From Citrus sinensis (lineage: Eukaryota; Streptophyta; Magnoliopsida; Sapindales; Rutaceae): a stretch of 64,000 nucleotides of DNA. Of the stretch, positions 33,739-45,837 are shown in pieces. The number at the start of each line of letters is the position of its first letter. Within the stretch, counting starts at the first letter, position 1. The notes below the pieces were generated by a model. The model saw nothing but the letters and a program-made list of their open reading frames with translations. It had not been told where the DNA came from and ran no database searches. A program made the translations under genes and the position numbers. Location of the stretch: contig NC_068559.1 in the NCBI RefSeq assembly GCF_022201045.2, forward strand, positions 7,745,501 through 7,809,500. The letters run 5' to 3'.

Positions 33739-35594
33739 ATATATATATATAAAACTGGGACTTGAGGAGGTGATGTGACATCACCATTTCTCATCATCTC
33801 ATATTCTCTATTATCTAATAAATTGGTTGAAATTAAAAAATAATTACATTACAAAATATTAAAATAGAAAATAATTATTAGATTATAAATGATTATATGT
33901 CTTTTCCTCTTTCTATTTAAATTCAACAATATGTAACCATTAATAATAATTAATTATAAGTCTTGAAACATTCATTTATTTTATTATGCCAACAATTAAA
34001 TTTTAGTGGCTTAAAATACATCAATTAATTAATATTAACATATGAAGAAAGGTTCATTCATCTTCCCTCAACAATGCCATTAGAGCCTAATTTTAATGTC
34101 ACAATCCCATATTTAATTATTCAGTCTTTTGTTTAGTGCATTTTGGCTTCTTCCAACTCCATAAACATTAAATATTTAAGATTTGTGGCATCATTATTTC
34201 TCATCTTTTTATATTCTCTATTATCTAATATATTGGTTGAGATTAAAAAATAATTACATTATAAAATATTAAAAATCTCTATCTATCTATATATATATAT
34301 ATAAAGTTGGGACTAGAGGAGGTGATATGGCATCACTATTTATAATCTTATTGTATTCTCTATTATCTAATAAATTGGTTGATATTAAAAAAATAGTTAC
34401 ATTAAAAAATATTAAAAATAAAAAATAATTATTAGATTATAAAAGATTATATGTCTCTTCCTCTTTCTATTTAAATTCAATAATATGTAACTATTAATAA
34501 TAATTAATTATAAGTCTTCAAACATTAATTTATTTTATTATGCCAACAATTAAACTTTAGTAGCTTAAATATATCAATTAGTTAATATAGGAAGGAATGT
34601 TCCTTCATCTTCCCTTAATAATGCCATTAGGGTCTAATTTTAATGCTATAATCTCATATTTAATTATGCAACCTTTGGTTTAGTACCTTTTGGCTTCTTC
34701 AAACTCTATAAATATTAAGTAGTTAAGATTTGTGGCATTATTATTTCTTATCTTTTTATATTCTCTATAATCTAATATATTGGTTGAGATTAAAAAATAA
34801 TTACATTACAAAATATTAAAAATAGAAAATAATTAGTAGATTATAAAAGATTACATGTCTCTTCTTCTTTCTATTTAAATTCAACAATATATAACCATTA
34901 ATAATAAATTAATTATAGTTTTGAAACATTCATTTATTTTATCAAGCCAACAACTAAACTTTAGTGGTTTAAAATACATCAACTAATTAATATAGGAAGG
35001 AATGTTCTTTCATCTTCCCTCACCAATACCACTAGGACCTAATTTTAATGTCATAATTTCATATTTAATTATGCAACCTTTTATTTAGTGTCTTTTGGCT
35101 TCTTCAAACTATATAAATATTAAGTATTTAAGATTTGTTACGTTTGGGTTTTTTTTTATTATTTAACTAACATCCTCTTTAGAAATGTTCTTGTGTTTTT
35201 ATTTTTTGACTTATTTCAATTTTTTGTATTGTGTGCTTCATGGAGTATTCTTTTCTTCATAAGTTAAACAATGATAAAGATAGTTGGATGATAAGGGTTA
35301 GGCTTTGTAAAATGTAGGAGTCTGTTAATACCAAGAAGAATGGAGAGTTGATTACTGTGAACAAAATTTATTGATGAAAAGGTTGTGTACACTTAACTAT
35401 ACACATTAATATATATTTTTAAAGTTAACAAAAAAATAATTAACTTTCATAAATAACATTAGTTTTATAAGGCTGCATCATCTTTAAAAAAAATCAATTT
35501 ATATTTTTTATCAGTTTTATTAAGTGTAAAATAATAAAAAAATAATATTAAATTCTTTTTTTAATGCCGCACAAAGTGCGATTCTATTTCCTAG
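33739..35594 (+). mobile_element. Helitron-like unit B, tandem copy of A
   Basis: Repeats unit A almost throughout, offset by about 1855 bp (GGGACTTGAG at 31901 and 33758; GGGACTAGAG at 32455 and 34309). The end shows CCGCAC AAA GTGCG, then TTCTATTTCCTAG at 35584-35594, a better preserved CTAG terminus than in A. Confidence 0.8.
35243..35395 (+). pseudogene. RPA1-like (DUF223) fragment in Helitron unit B
   Basis: Same region as in unit A (EYSFLHKLNNDKDSWMIRVR), but the conserved Trp codon is TAG (KM-stop-ES). The same change occurs in unit D. Confidence 0.7.
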
Positions 35595-35870
35595 TATTTA
35601 TATAAAGTTGGGACTACAAGAGGTGATATGGCATCACCATTTCCCATCTTTGTATATTCTTTATTATGTAATAAATAGAGAAATTTTTTTTCAGATTTGG
35701 CTTTTCATCTTCTCATAATTAATTTCACTGTTATTACACAATCAATATGTAACTGTTCATTAAAAGACCCACTATCTTCTCTAATTGAAACCTTCTTAAT
35801 CATAAATTAAGCATTAAACAATAATTTATAAACATTTTTAATCACTCTTTTCCTCTGCCTCGCCTTAATT

Positions 35871-35878
35871 TATAAATA
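35871..35878 (+). promoter_or_regulatory. Probable TATA box of the captured EC1-like gene
   Basis: TATAAATA lies 63 bp before the ATG at 35941, a normal plant position. It suggests the gene was captured with its core promoter. Confidence 0.5.
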
Positions 35879-35940
35879 ACAACAAAAAATATGATATCCC
35901 ACGTAAACATAAACACAACATAAAAGAACAGAAAATAACA

Positions 35941-36333
35941 ATGGCTCTAAAACATGTGTTTTTCATTTTGGCCCTCACTTGCTTGATCATGGCAAATATT
36001 GCAAATGCAACCAGCAAGAATGATTGTCTCAACAACAATATGAAACCAAGCTAGGATCTTGCAATAAGACTTGAAGATAGCAGAGGCCTAACATAGTGCC
36101 GAAACGCATTAATGGAGCTGAAATCATGCTCAAATGAGCTTATTATATTCTTCCTTAATAGCCAAGCTGATATTGGCTCTGATTGTTGCCGCACTGTTGA
36201 TATCATCACCGGTAATTGTTGGCATGCAATGCTCACCTCTCTCGGATTCACTGTCGAAGAAGGGAACATAGTGAGAGGCTACTGTGATGCATCTTCTGCT
36301 CCTTCTCTAGGTAGCCTCGCGGTGATATATTAG
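35941..36333 (+). pseudogene. Egg cell-secreted protein 1 (EC1/ECA1 prolamin-like) pseudogene
   Basis: EC1 proteins are small secreted Cys-rich proteins released by the egg cell that activate sperm during double fertilisation. The single frame (130 aa plus stop) has a signal peptide (MALKHVFFILALTCLIMANI), then the prolamin-like domain: CRNALMELKSCSNELIIFFL, NSQADIGSDCCRTVDIITGN and CWHAMLTSLGFTVEEGNIVR then GYC. The characteristic Cys pattern (C...C...CC...C...C) is kept. Two TAG codons at 36052-36054 and 36094-36096 break the frame before the domain; both fall where close relatives carry other residues. Intronless, as EC1 genes are. It lies wholly inside Helitron unit C, so capture is the best explanation. 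Confidence 0.85.
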
Positions 36334-36590
36334 CCTCAGGTTTCCAAGGTTTTGGCTTAGACAAGGTGCATTTATGGCATTTCTATTTCCGTGGTGTTAA
36401 TTAGCTAATGTAATTTTAAATAATTAAAAAAGTCTTTTTGGTTTTAGCTTTGCTTTATTTTTTTCATGTTTTCTTTTGGAAGTCTTGCTTCTTAATCGAA
36501 TAGAATAAATCGTTAAAAGTAGAATAAGAAAAAAATGATAATACTAAATTCTTTTTTCAAAACCGCGCGAAATGTGATTCTATTTCCTAG

Positions 36591-38287
36591 TATATATATA
36601 AAGTTGAGATTTAAAAAACTGATGTGGCATCACTATTCCTCATCTTTTTATATTCTATATTATCTAATATATTCAACAATATGTAACCATTAAAATAATT
36701 AATTATAAGCCTTAGAAACACTCATTTATTTTATTATTCCGGCAATTAAATCTTCTTGATTTAAAATACATCAATCAACTAATTAAAATAGGAAGGAAGA
36801 CTCCTTCATTTTCCCTCAACAATATATAAAGCTGAGACTAAAAGAGCTGATGTGGCATCACTATTCATCATCTTTTTATATTCTCTATTATATAATATAT
36901 TCAACAATATGTAACCATTAAAATAATTAATTATAAGCCTTAGAAACATTCATTTCTTTTATTATGCCAGCAACTAAATCTTCGTGGCTTAAAATACATC
37001 AATCAACTAATTAATATAGGAACGAATGTTCCTTCATTTTCCCTCAACAATGCCACTACCAGGGCCTAATTAATATAGGAAGGAAGGCTCTTTCATCTTC
37101 CCTCAATAATGTCACTACCAGGGCCTAATTTTAATTTCATAATCTCATATTTAATTATGCAACCTTTTGTTTAGTGCCTTTTGGCTTCTTCAAACTCTCT
37201 AAACACTAAATATTTAAGATTTGTTATGTTTGGATTTTTTTATTATTATTTAACCAACATCCTCTTTAGAAAGATTCTTGTGTTTTTATTGCTTGATTTA
37301 TTTAAATTTTTAGTAATGTGTGCTTCATGGAGTACTCTTTTCTTCATGAATTGAACAATGATAGAGATAGTTGGATGATAATGGTTAGGCCTTGTAGGAT
37401 GTAGGAGTCTATTAATACTAAGAAGAATGGAGAATTGATTAGTGTGGACATAATTTTTATTGATGAAAATGTTGTATAAAAAATCCATTCTCCTATTATT
37501 TTCTCTAATTATCTTTTTTTCCCTAATTGTAGTTTTTTTTTTCATAGGAAAATCCAATGCATGCAACAATCAGGAAAAAATTAGTGATAAGGTTTAGGCA
37601 CATGTTGAGTGAGGGTTCTTTGTACAATGTTACGAATTTGAAAGTTGTTTCAACTACAGGTGAATCCACTTTCAAATCAATAAAATTATTTTCTTGGTTA
37701 TAACATCGCTTAAGAGGTTAGAAGAAGGAACTGTTAAGATTCCGATCAATGGATTCCAATTTGTATCTCCGAATTTGATTGATTTACGTATGAATGATAA
37801 CACAATCATCTCAGGTATTTATTTTAATTATTAATATTTGTTAATCTTTAAGTGTATATTAGAAATTATTGATTCTTATGTTTTAACATGTTTATGTTAT
37901 TTTTCCATGATATTACAGATGTTGTTAGAAGTTTATATAGTGTTGATGGTATTGATATCGTTGGAACTAGTTAGAAAAAAAAAGATATAAAAGTTCTAAC
38001 AAATTAATAAGATGAATATGATTAAGAAAACTATGATTATATGTTTTTTTAGTTATTATTTATCATAAGAATTGATCGACAGTTTGATTAAACTAATCTT
38101 ATTAGTTATTACCTAATTTTTAATTTTCTTTTTCAATGAATACATTCAATATTTGTTGAAGAAAAACCGTTAAAAGTACAATGGAAAAGGATATAAGCCT
38201 TAGAGATTATTCAACGTATTCACAAGAAAAAATGATAATACTAAACTCTTTTTTCAAAGCCGCGTGAAGCGCAATTATATTTCCTAC
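36591..38287 (+). mobile_element. Helitron-like unit D
   Basis: Follows unit C directly (TATATATATAAAGTTGAGA). A second start-like copy is at 36824 (AATATATAAAGCTGAGAC). It ends with GCCGCGTGAAGCGCAATT then ATATTTCCTAC near 38287. It carries a longer RPA-like segment than A or B. Confidence 0.7.
37331..37972 (+). pseudogene. RPA1-like (DUF223) gene fragment in Helitron unit D
   Basis: At 37331 EYSFLHELNNDRDSWMIMVR leads to the same Trp-to-TAG change as in unit B, then NGELISVDIIFIDEN. After an intron-like gap, NPMHATIRKKL and LSEGSLYNVTNLKVV follow from about 37551. RLEEGTVKIPINGFQFVSPN then LIDLRMNDNTII ends near 37815, and DVVRSLYSVDGIDIVG follows at about 37918. These blocks match successive parts of plant RPA1-like DUF223 proteins carried by Helitrons. 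Several stops make it non-functional. Confidence 0.75.
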
Positions 38288-40544
38288 TAAACTCATCCCA
38301 CTCAACCAGCTTACATCAGAGTTCCACCACTTCGCTTATCTGTTTTAACTGTTGTTTCTACTGATATGCCTTCAAACTGTCAACTATTCCTTTTATCTCA
38401 AGTTTTCATTACAATATATTTCAACCGTAATCAATTAACATATATGTTTCATCTATAATCAAGTAATAGGTAAGCATTAAATTCAAATCTGTAACTAATA
38501 TAATCATTATACCATAAGTATCTATAACATAAATCTAGCCATGGCTTCTCGAGTATCAGCATCTATGCATAGACTACCTATTCTAATAGTTGTGGTAAGA
38601 CCCCAGTATAACTGCCAGAGTTCAGATGTAACTACCACAGCTTCTGGGATCCTTTTGGCAAAAAAAATCTAGCGTTGATTAGCTAGTCTAAAAGGAGAAG
38701 TAGTAGCTACAATTTGGAAAAATTTTCAGACATCTTCAACCTTGCCATCCATCTCCTCCAAATCTATCAGGTCTTTTTTATTTTAGCATTATACTTGTCA
38801 ATGACCCTTCTCTTTCTACTTGGAGAATTAAACGAATTTTAATTCAAATTGTTTTATTAGAAGGCTATTAACTAATTTTGAAATTAGATATACACATATA
38901 TAATATATTTTTAATTAAATAAAAATAAAAAGCCTAATTTTAGAGAGAAAATCACTTACTTCAATGAGAAGAATGAGAAGAATGAGAAGGAACAAAATTT
39001 AAGAGAGAGGCTGGCTCTATTAGCAGTAGTGGAAGTGGAAAGTTTTTCTAAGAAAATGTCAAGATTGATGTTTGTTAAGTTTATTTATTCGTTGAGGGTA
39101 GTGGAATTGTGAATTTTTTGAACACATACACTACATGGGAGGGAAGTTTCAGAACAAACTTATAAATACTAACAAAATGAATGCAGTTAACACATATTAA
39201 CTAATTTTGAAAATAGTTTATACACATGCATTAATATACTGTTGATTTATTTATTTTAATTATTTATACTTTTTTCAAACATAATTATAACTTATAATTA
39301 CTTACTTTCAACAAGTGCAACTAATCCAATTTTTGAACTTTTTTTCTATTAATTAATAACCAATCAAATAACAATGAAAATTAATATTAACTAATCAAAT
39401 GTTAAAAAATAAATGAACATATACAAACACAAAATTATTAACTATGGTACACATCTTACATGTTTAGTAAAAGTGTTCAATATAGATTATCACCGTCTTA
39501 ATCAGCTGTCAACCTCAACTAGCTCGTCATACATGAACTAATTCCTTCAAACATTGTATTATATTTCTTGCTTCAGAAAGACAAGTAAATTTATCCTTTG
39601 TACCTTGTTATATTCATATGATTAGCAATGAAGCCTTACATATCGTTTGTTACATGCTATTTATCATATACTAGTATTTGAGAATGATAAGAATGATTTG
39701 TCATCGAAAAGTATGTGCAAAGTATATTTCACCAGCTTTAGTATAAACACATTAATGTGGCAACGAAGTCTTTATAATAGGATACATCTAAATCTTTCTA
39801 AATGAGATACTCAAAGAATTTATTAGACTTTTGTGAAGAACTTGAAAAGTGAACTAAGGCATTAGAGTTTAATAGTAACAAATTTTTATTGGGCTTTTTG
39901 ACGTTTATTTATGTTTAAAATATTTTTATTGCTTGTTTAGGAAGCTGTTATGAAAGGTAGGATAAAATAATTATTTAAAAGTTATCACATAAGCTGTATT
40001 ACATCAACGTGGATTGTAAATCAAATAAAAAAATCTTTTTTTCAAGTTAAATTAGTCCTAATTGATTTTTGGTCCTTAGTATATTAGGCTTAATGTACAT
40101 CTTGGAAGTTATACAGCTGTCATAACTTGCCGTATCAAGTGATGAACATTTCTTCCATTTGATTTTAATATTATTTCTTCACTCTAAGGTTTTTGCCAAG
40201 ATTCTTCACTTTATACCGTACAAACAAAATTTTGAATATGTTCCAATAATCTATATTTTAATGGTTATCATCTCCATAACTCTCATCTTTTGAGACAAAT
40301 TAGGAAGCAAAGAGAGGAAGGAATGGATTTCTCTCTTACTTTCTGAGGCCTCTTATTTGACTTCAATACTAGGTCAATGTAACAGAGAAAGTCGTGATGA
40401 TATTTTATGGCTGGAACAATTGATTCAAATGGAATATTTAACATCTTATCAATGAAATCGCTCATAAATACCTCATGATCCTTGAATACTTTTACTCTAT
40501 ACTTTATCTTTGGATCATTATATTTCATGTTGATGATAAATTTG
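38288..40544. other. AT-rich intergenic DNA
   Basis: No gene assigned. A minus-strand frame at 40283-40528 is listed separately because the CACTA element is inserted next to it. Confidence 0.4.
40283..40528 (-). other. Unrecognised open frame interrupted by the CACTA insertion
   Basis: The 81-aa minus-strand frame (NDPKIKYRVKVFKDHEVFMS, KMLNIPFESIVPAIKYHH) lies against the left end of the CACTA element. On the far side, minus-strand DNA at about 45015-45090 reads DNEIENGKFLRTLAHCGLNV then KQNIM. The two may be parts of one older gene or element split by the insertion, though the frames do not join without a shift. Family unknown. Confidence 0.3.
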
Positions 40545-40969
40545 TCACACTACAAGAAAACTGGTAATAGATGACAGACACTTTGTGACGGAAATGACAT
40601 ATGTCATAAAAATATAATAGAGTCGTGATAGATTTTGTCTATCAAGTATTCATGATGGACTCATGATAGAAACAAATTATGTCAATAATATATGACGACT
40701 TTGTGATAGAATATATTACATCAAGAATTCATGATAGAATTTTAATGTTGACTTCATTTTGGCGCTTCTTTGACCGAAATTTTTGGCATTATTTGAAATA
40801 AAATATTTTATGAATCAAGAAACGTTGTCGTTTCACTTAAGTTGGAACGATGATGTTTTGCTTATAAAATATTAAATATTTAAAACTTTTTATTATAAAA
40901 TAAAAACAAGCTATTAAAATAAAAATAAAAAGTTAAAATTAAAAAGAAACCCTCGATTTTTTTTTCTAA

Positions 40970-41760
40970 GTGTTGAGGTTCCCACCCATTCTCACACCAA
41001 ACTCTTCTCTCATAAAACCACCTGAAACCCTAGCCTCCTTACAGCCACTCTCAATCGACCTAGGTAGATACTCACATCCATAGCCACCATGGCGGAATCG
41101 TTCAAATTGGGCTGCATTTCTTGATGCAGCGGAAGCGTGGCGGTGCTCATGGCTCTACTAGTTACATGTGAGGCTCCAGCGTAGGCTGATGGCATGTGAT
41201 GACCACAAAAAGAAGCAGTACAGTGGCAACAAAGCGTGTTTCATGCTGGTTGCAATTGTCACGGACTAGAGGCATGAGCTTCCAATGGCCAATTTTAAAT
41301 ATTTGTTCTTTAATTCTTATTTTTTTATCTTAATTTTTTTAATTTTTATCTTATTTTGGCGAGTGTTTGAGATTTATGGTTTGGATTTGTGCTATTATAT
41401 GTCACTTTTAGTAACTACTCTACTAAGGACCTTAGTTTTTCTGGGAGAATTCTTGCTTTGAAAGCTTCTGGTGCATTTCTAATGTCGTTGGAGCTATTCT
41501 TCTTGCTTTGAAAGCTTTTTCGTAGTTTATATTCTCTTTGTTAGGTTGTGAGTGATAGCAAAATGTTCCGAGTTCATGTGGTATTTTTGGGGCATCCTCT
41601 ACTGGAGGGGTTTCAAATGACATTTCCATTCTTTCTTTTTATTTTTGGCTTCCATCTTCGTCTATTTAAATACTATAAAGTTGCGGTTATGTTCTGGTTT
41701 TTCATTTCATTTTTGCAAATTTTTGTTGCAATGATGTTGGAATGTTTGTAGTTTATGTAG
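40970..41760 (+). other. Possible second captured gene piece inside the CACTA element
   Basis: This stretch is GC-richer than its surroundings. It contains CACCTGAAACCCTAGCCTCC and CCACCATGGCGGAATCGTTC, which looks like a plant 5' UTR and start codon, but the frame stops after about 11 codons. Product not recognised. Confidence 0.35.
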
Positions 41761-42127
41761 AGTATCTGGACTCTGCTATTTGGGGTCTCTGTAATGTGTT
41801 TCTTTTCCCCCTACCTCTCTTTATTGATGGGTTGTGAATGGTATATTTAGAACTTAGTTGCCTTTTTTTTTCCCCCAATTTTCTGAAATGAAATACCCTT
41901 TTGTAGCAATTTTGAATGTCAAATTAACATTGTATGGTTATACATCATTTTACTGTCAAATCTTTTTCTCATTTTGAATGTTGGCTTATGATTAATTTGT
42001 TTAATTGTCCGGCTGTGGTGCGGAATTTCGTGTGTAATGTGTGCAGGCACATGCACCTTCTCCAGGTTACTTTGTACGATTGGATAAAGGTCCTGAAGAC
42101 GATCTCTATTTGAAGAAGAGAGTAAAG

Positions 42128-43735
42128 ATGCATCGCTAGCTCTGTTGTACTTGTCAAGTAGAGGAGTCTTATCCATCTTATGAAAATGAGCGTCTGAAAA
42201 GCCCAAAGAATTATCCAGATGGTATGTTTCTTTGGCCCTTATTGTCTCGATTTATTCTTGAATAGTGAAGCAGCTTTTGAATAGATGTAATACTTTGAAT
42301 TCCTTGTTTATAACATCACTTTTAATTGGTCTTGCAATTATATTTGGGTACATTTAATAATTTGTAATGATTCCGAACTTTTAATTGTTTTATGTTTAGA
42401 TAGAACGATTTGGACATGGCTTTGATCTCGCATTTTACAACTTAATAAGATAAATTAAAATTCATATTTATATTAGGAAATTCTTGATAATTTTAGCACT
42501 TGGTTTTTAATATTATGTTGGACAATTGCTAGAGATGAGAAAAAGTTGGTTATGAGTTGTTTTGATGATCAGATGGGTACCAATGTCAAGGATTCAGCAA
42601 TTAATATCTTTTACTTTTCCTCATATATGGCTACGCTCAAACTGAAATTCAAAATTGTTTTATGAGAGCTTATTGCAGTAGATATTCTATTCTTCTTGCA
42701 GAAAATTGATATATCATTTAATTAGCAACAACTAGTTTCATTGTGACTCCAAATACATATTTGATGTTGTAATTAAGTTTATTTTCACATAAGGCCTTCA
42801 AAAGTAGCTATTGGCATAATTTCATATGGTTAAAAGGATATGAATAGATTTTTTATTTATGAATAAAGGCATACATTTGTAACTAGGTTCAGTTTTTTTT
42901 TCCACGCTTGTCCTATCTCAATCATTTTTCCACATTTTAGGGCACCACAAAAAGGTCCCAACTCCTGTGAAACCTGAAGTGCAGAAGGCAGCACCACCTA
43001 TTGAAGTGCCTGCATTGCCTTTGGATGAACTGAAAGAAAAGACGGACAATTTTGGATCAAAGGCATTGATTGGTGAGGGATCGTATGGAAGGGTGTATTA
43101 TGCAAACTTAGAAAATGGCAAAGCAGTGGCTGTTAAAAAGCTTGATGTTTCCTTTGAGCCCGAGTCAAATGTTGAATTTTTGACTCAGGTATATCTGAAA
43201 CTTCATAGAAGCATATTGTTTTTATTATTACTTTGTTGTTATTGATAGCTGAATTTACATTTTTAATGCATATGTTTTTGTCCCGCTATTTTGTATCAGG
43301 TTTCAGTTGTTTCAAGATTAAAGCATGAAAATCTTGTCGAGTTGCTTGGTTAATGTGTTGAAGGAAATCTCCGTGCTCTTGCTTATGAATTTGCTACAAT
43401 GGGATCTCTTGATTAGAAGATATGATGAGCTGATTTGGATTATACATGTAATTACATGCAGAAAAGGAGTTCAGGGAGCACAACCAAGTCCAGTGTTGAC
43501 TGGATGACACGGGTTAGAATCGCAGTTGATGCAGCAAGGGGTTTGGAGTACTTGCATGAGAAGGTTCAACTTTCAATAATACACAGAGATATTAGATCTA
43601 GCAATGTCCTTCTCTTCTAAGATTTCAAAGCAAAGATTGCACATTTTAACCTTTCAAATCAGGCTCCTAATATGGCAGCTCGCCTTCATTCTACTCAAGT
43701 TTTGGGAACCTTTGGTTATCATGCTCTAGAGTAAT
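42128..43735 (+). pseudogene. PTI1-like protein kinase fragment captured by the CACTA element
   Basis: Exon 42128-42221 reads MHR-stop-LCCTCQVEESYPS, ENERLKSPKNYPDG, the N-terminus of PTI1-like kinases with Trp changed to TAG. Exon 42941-43188 has [20 protein letters not shown], the Gly loop ([12 protein letters not shown]) and VAVKKLD. From 43300: VSVVSRLKHENLVELLG, then stop in place of Tyr, ALAYEFATMGSL, and after a garbled patch [34 protein letters not shown]. The DFN motif of this family is HFN here, and the sequence ends at [10 protein letters not shown]; the rest of the C-lobe is absent. Splice sites keep phase, so genomic DNA with introns was captured. A possible leader exon precedes it (acceptor near 42045). 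Clearly non-functional as a kinase. Confidence 0.85.
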
Positions 43736-43739
43736 GCTT

Positions 43740-44700
43740 CTAAAAATCTTCTGTCCTATTTATTCGTTTTCTCTGTTCTTGATTCATTATTTCCTTGTTT
43801 GATGATTGGTTTGGTTCAGTGCTTCTAACTGTAAAAGATAATGCAATTACTACTGACAAATTTCTATATACCATATGACCTTGATTGATCCTAAACTTGT
43901 GACTTTGACTTTTATCATATCCAAAATGACACTAAGTAAATGTAAAACAGTAAATTTTAAAAATGGATAATGTTCTGTTGAACTAGAATGGTTTTTAAGA
44001 ATGGGTAATGTCTATTGAACCAGAATGATTTTTAGGAATGAGTTATGTTCTATTGAACTGGACTGCTCTGTCAGAGATGGTTTATAACGAAATAAAATAT
44101 ATTGATGTTTATGAGATTTATAATCTCTTTATAATGGTTGTTGTTAAGGATTGTAGTGTTGATGTTATGCATTTGATAACATTTGGGTATTTTGATTGAT
44201 TTTGTATAGATTTATTTGCTGGTTTGGTTTGGAATGTTGCTAGGTATGTGGCTGGAATTAGAGTGCTATTGGAAGATGGTGGGTTGCTGGGTATGGGTTG
44301 GAGTGTTGCTGAGTGTCTGCATTGGAGTGTTGGAGCGTGGCTGTTGGAGTATTCCCACTGGAAGAGGGCATTACTGTTGGAAGTCAAGCTTAAAGTCTTG
44401 CTATTGGAATATTTCCATTAATCTTTAGAAGTTTTGTTGGGTAACTTGGCTTGGTTTATGGGATTATAACTTAACTGTGTTGTTTTATATTTGGGATTTT
44501 TTTTTTAATTTAAGATGTTTTATTATGTATTCATGGTGATTACATTGGATACTATATGTATCTCATTTGAATTTGTTGGATTGAATGGATTTTAATTAAT
44601 ATTATTTGTTTTTAGTTTTTGTTCCCATATTCATTTTATCAATTAACTAAATCTATAAATAGAAATTGATTAATAAATTATATAACTCTATGACAGAAAA
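43740..44700. other. CACTA interior without recognisable coding sequence
   Basis: Probably intron or flank captured with the kinase fragment plus element DNA. Local near-repeats (GAATGGTTTTTAAGAATGGG ... GAATGATTTTTAGGAATGAG) at 43987-44050. The 44118-44428 open frames reflect repeated TGGAGTGTTG-type words. Confidence 0.4.
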
Positions 44701-45013
44701 TAGCCATCATAAAGTCTGTCACAAAAAATTTTCCGCCAAAATTTTAAAATGATAATTGAACTTCCCACCAAAAATTAAAAAAAAATGGCGCGGAATTTAA
44801 ATAAATTTTAATTTTAATTAAATTATTTTTACATTAAAATATTATGTGATGGATATATGACCGTGAAATACTATCATAAATTCATGATGGAAAAATATTC
44901 TGTCATAAATTAATGATAGTGACATAGATGACGGATGAACTGTCTGTCATGCACCCCTTTTTAATTATGACAGTTTTTTTCCGTCATCTATTACATATTT
45001 TCTTGTAGTGTCA

Positions 45014-45837
45014 TGATATTTTGTTTAACATTAAGTCCACAATGTGCTAGAGTTCGTAGAAATTTGCCATTCTCAATCTCATTATCCTAGATATACAATC
45101 GGAAATAAAAATAAGTTCCAATCTCATCATTTTTTCTCTTTTACTAAAAAAACTATCGTACTACCGACCAACTAAATATCTCATCCCATATCATTTTCCC
45201 GAACAATCTAAAATATAAAATAATTTTGGGTATTTTTTCTTTTATAGCCATCATAATTCATTCTAATACAAAATCTCGAATAAATGCAAAGTAAATCAAT
45301 TGCATAGCAGCTTTATTTTGACTATGTGCATGTTCTAGAATCCATTACATGCTAACATTTTTATTGCTTTCATTATTACAAATAATAGATAAGTAACTTC
45401 ATTGCATTCTAATTATTATAAGATATCTTTATACCAATAACAAGTACAAATATTTAATCGAGGTACTCTTTCTATGACAAAATAATAACAATCTAGAAAA
45501 ATAAAAATTTCAAATTGTGTATTGTAATTTTAGTTTATACAGCTATGGTATTAAATTAATTTATTTATTTTAGTCATAGGTTTCAAAATAACTAAAATTG
45601 ACATTCTATTTCGATTAAAATCTATATTTTAAATTTAAAAAAAAAAAAGAGATACTTTTCGAAATTTTTTTTAAAAAGGCATAAAATGGGCCAACATATC
45701 ATGATGGGACGGCATTTTAGAATTTGTCACATTCCCTAGGCCCAATGGACCCAATTAAACACAGACTCTGTCCCTGGGCTATAGCCATTCAGCGACATAC
45801 GCATTGTTTGATTTGTTGGGAGTGACAAGCAAAGCGA
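45014..45837. other. Intergenic DNA leading to the kelch gene 5' region
   Basis: Mostly AT-rich. The last 130 bases (from about 45700) are GC-richer and contain CCAATGGACCCAATTAAAC; they are the original upstream flank of the kelch gene, now displaced by the MULE insertion. Confidence 0.45.

Larger units (their letters stand above)
35595..36590 (+). mobile_element. Helitron-like unit C with a captured gene
   Basis: Begins directly after the CTAG of unit B with TATTTATATAAAGTTGGGAC (the TC start is degraded) and keeps ACTACAAGAGGTGATATGGC as in the other units. It ends CCGCGCGAAATGTGAT then TTCTATTTCCTAG at 36590. Between the ends lies DNA absent from A, B and D, including an EC1-type gene with its apparent promoter. 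Confidence 0.75.
40545..45013. mobile_element. CACTA (En/Spm) element, 4463 bp, TSD TCA, with captured genes
   Basis: The left end CACTACAAGAAAACTGGTAA (from 40548) and right end TTACATATTTTCTTGTAGTG (to 45010) are inverted repeats. TCA at 40545-40547 and at 45011-45013 is the 3-bp target duplication typical of CACTA. Subterminal regions carry repeated TGATAG/GTCATAAA/TCATGATGGA words in both orientations, for example at 40590-40740 and 44860-44950. No transposase was found. The interior holds a kinase gene fragment with introns (42128-43735) and possibly a second captured leader (40970-41200). Confidence 0.9.

Noticed and set aside
44118-44428. Trp/Cys-rich and antisense ORFs within the CACTA element
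   Set aside because: Overlapping frames from TGGAGTGTTG-type repeats; no domain and no splice context.
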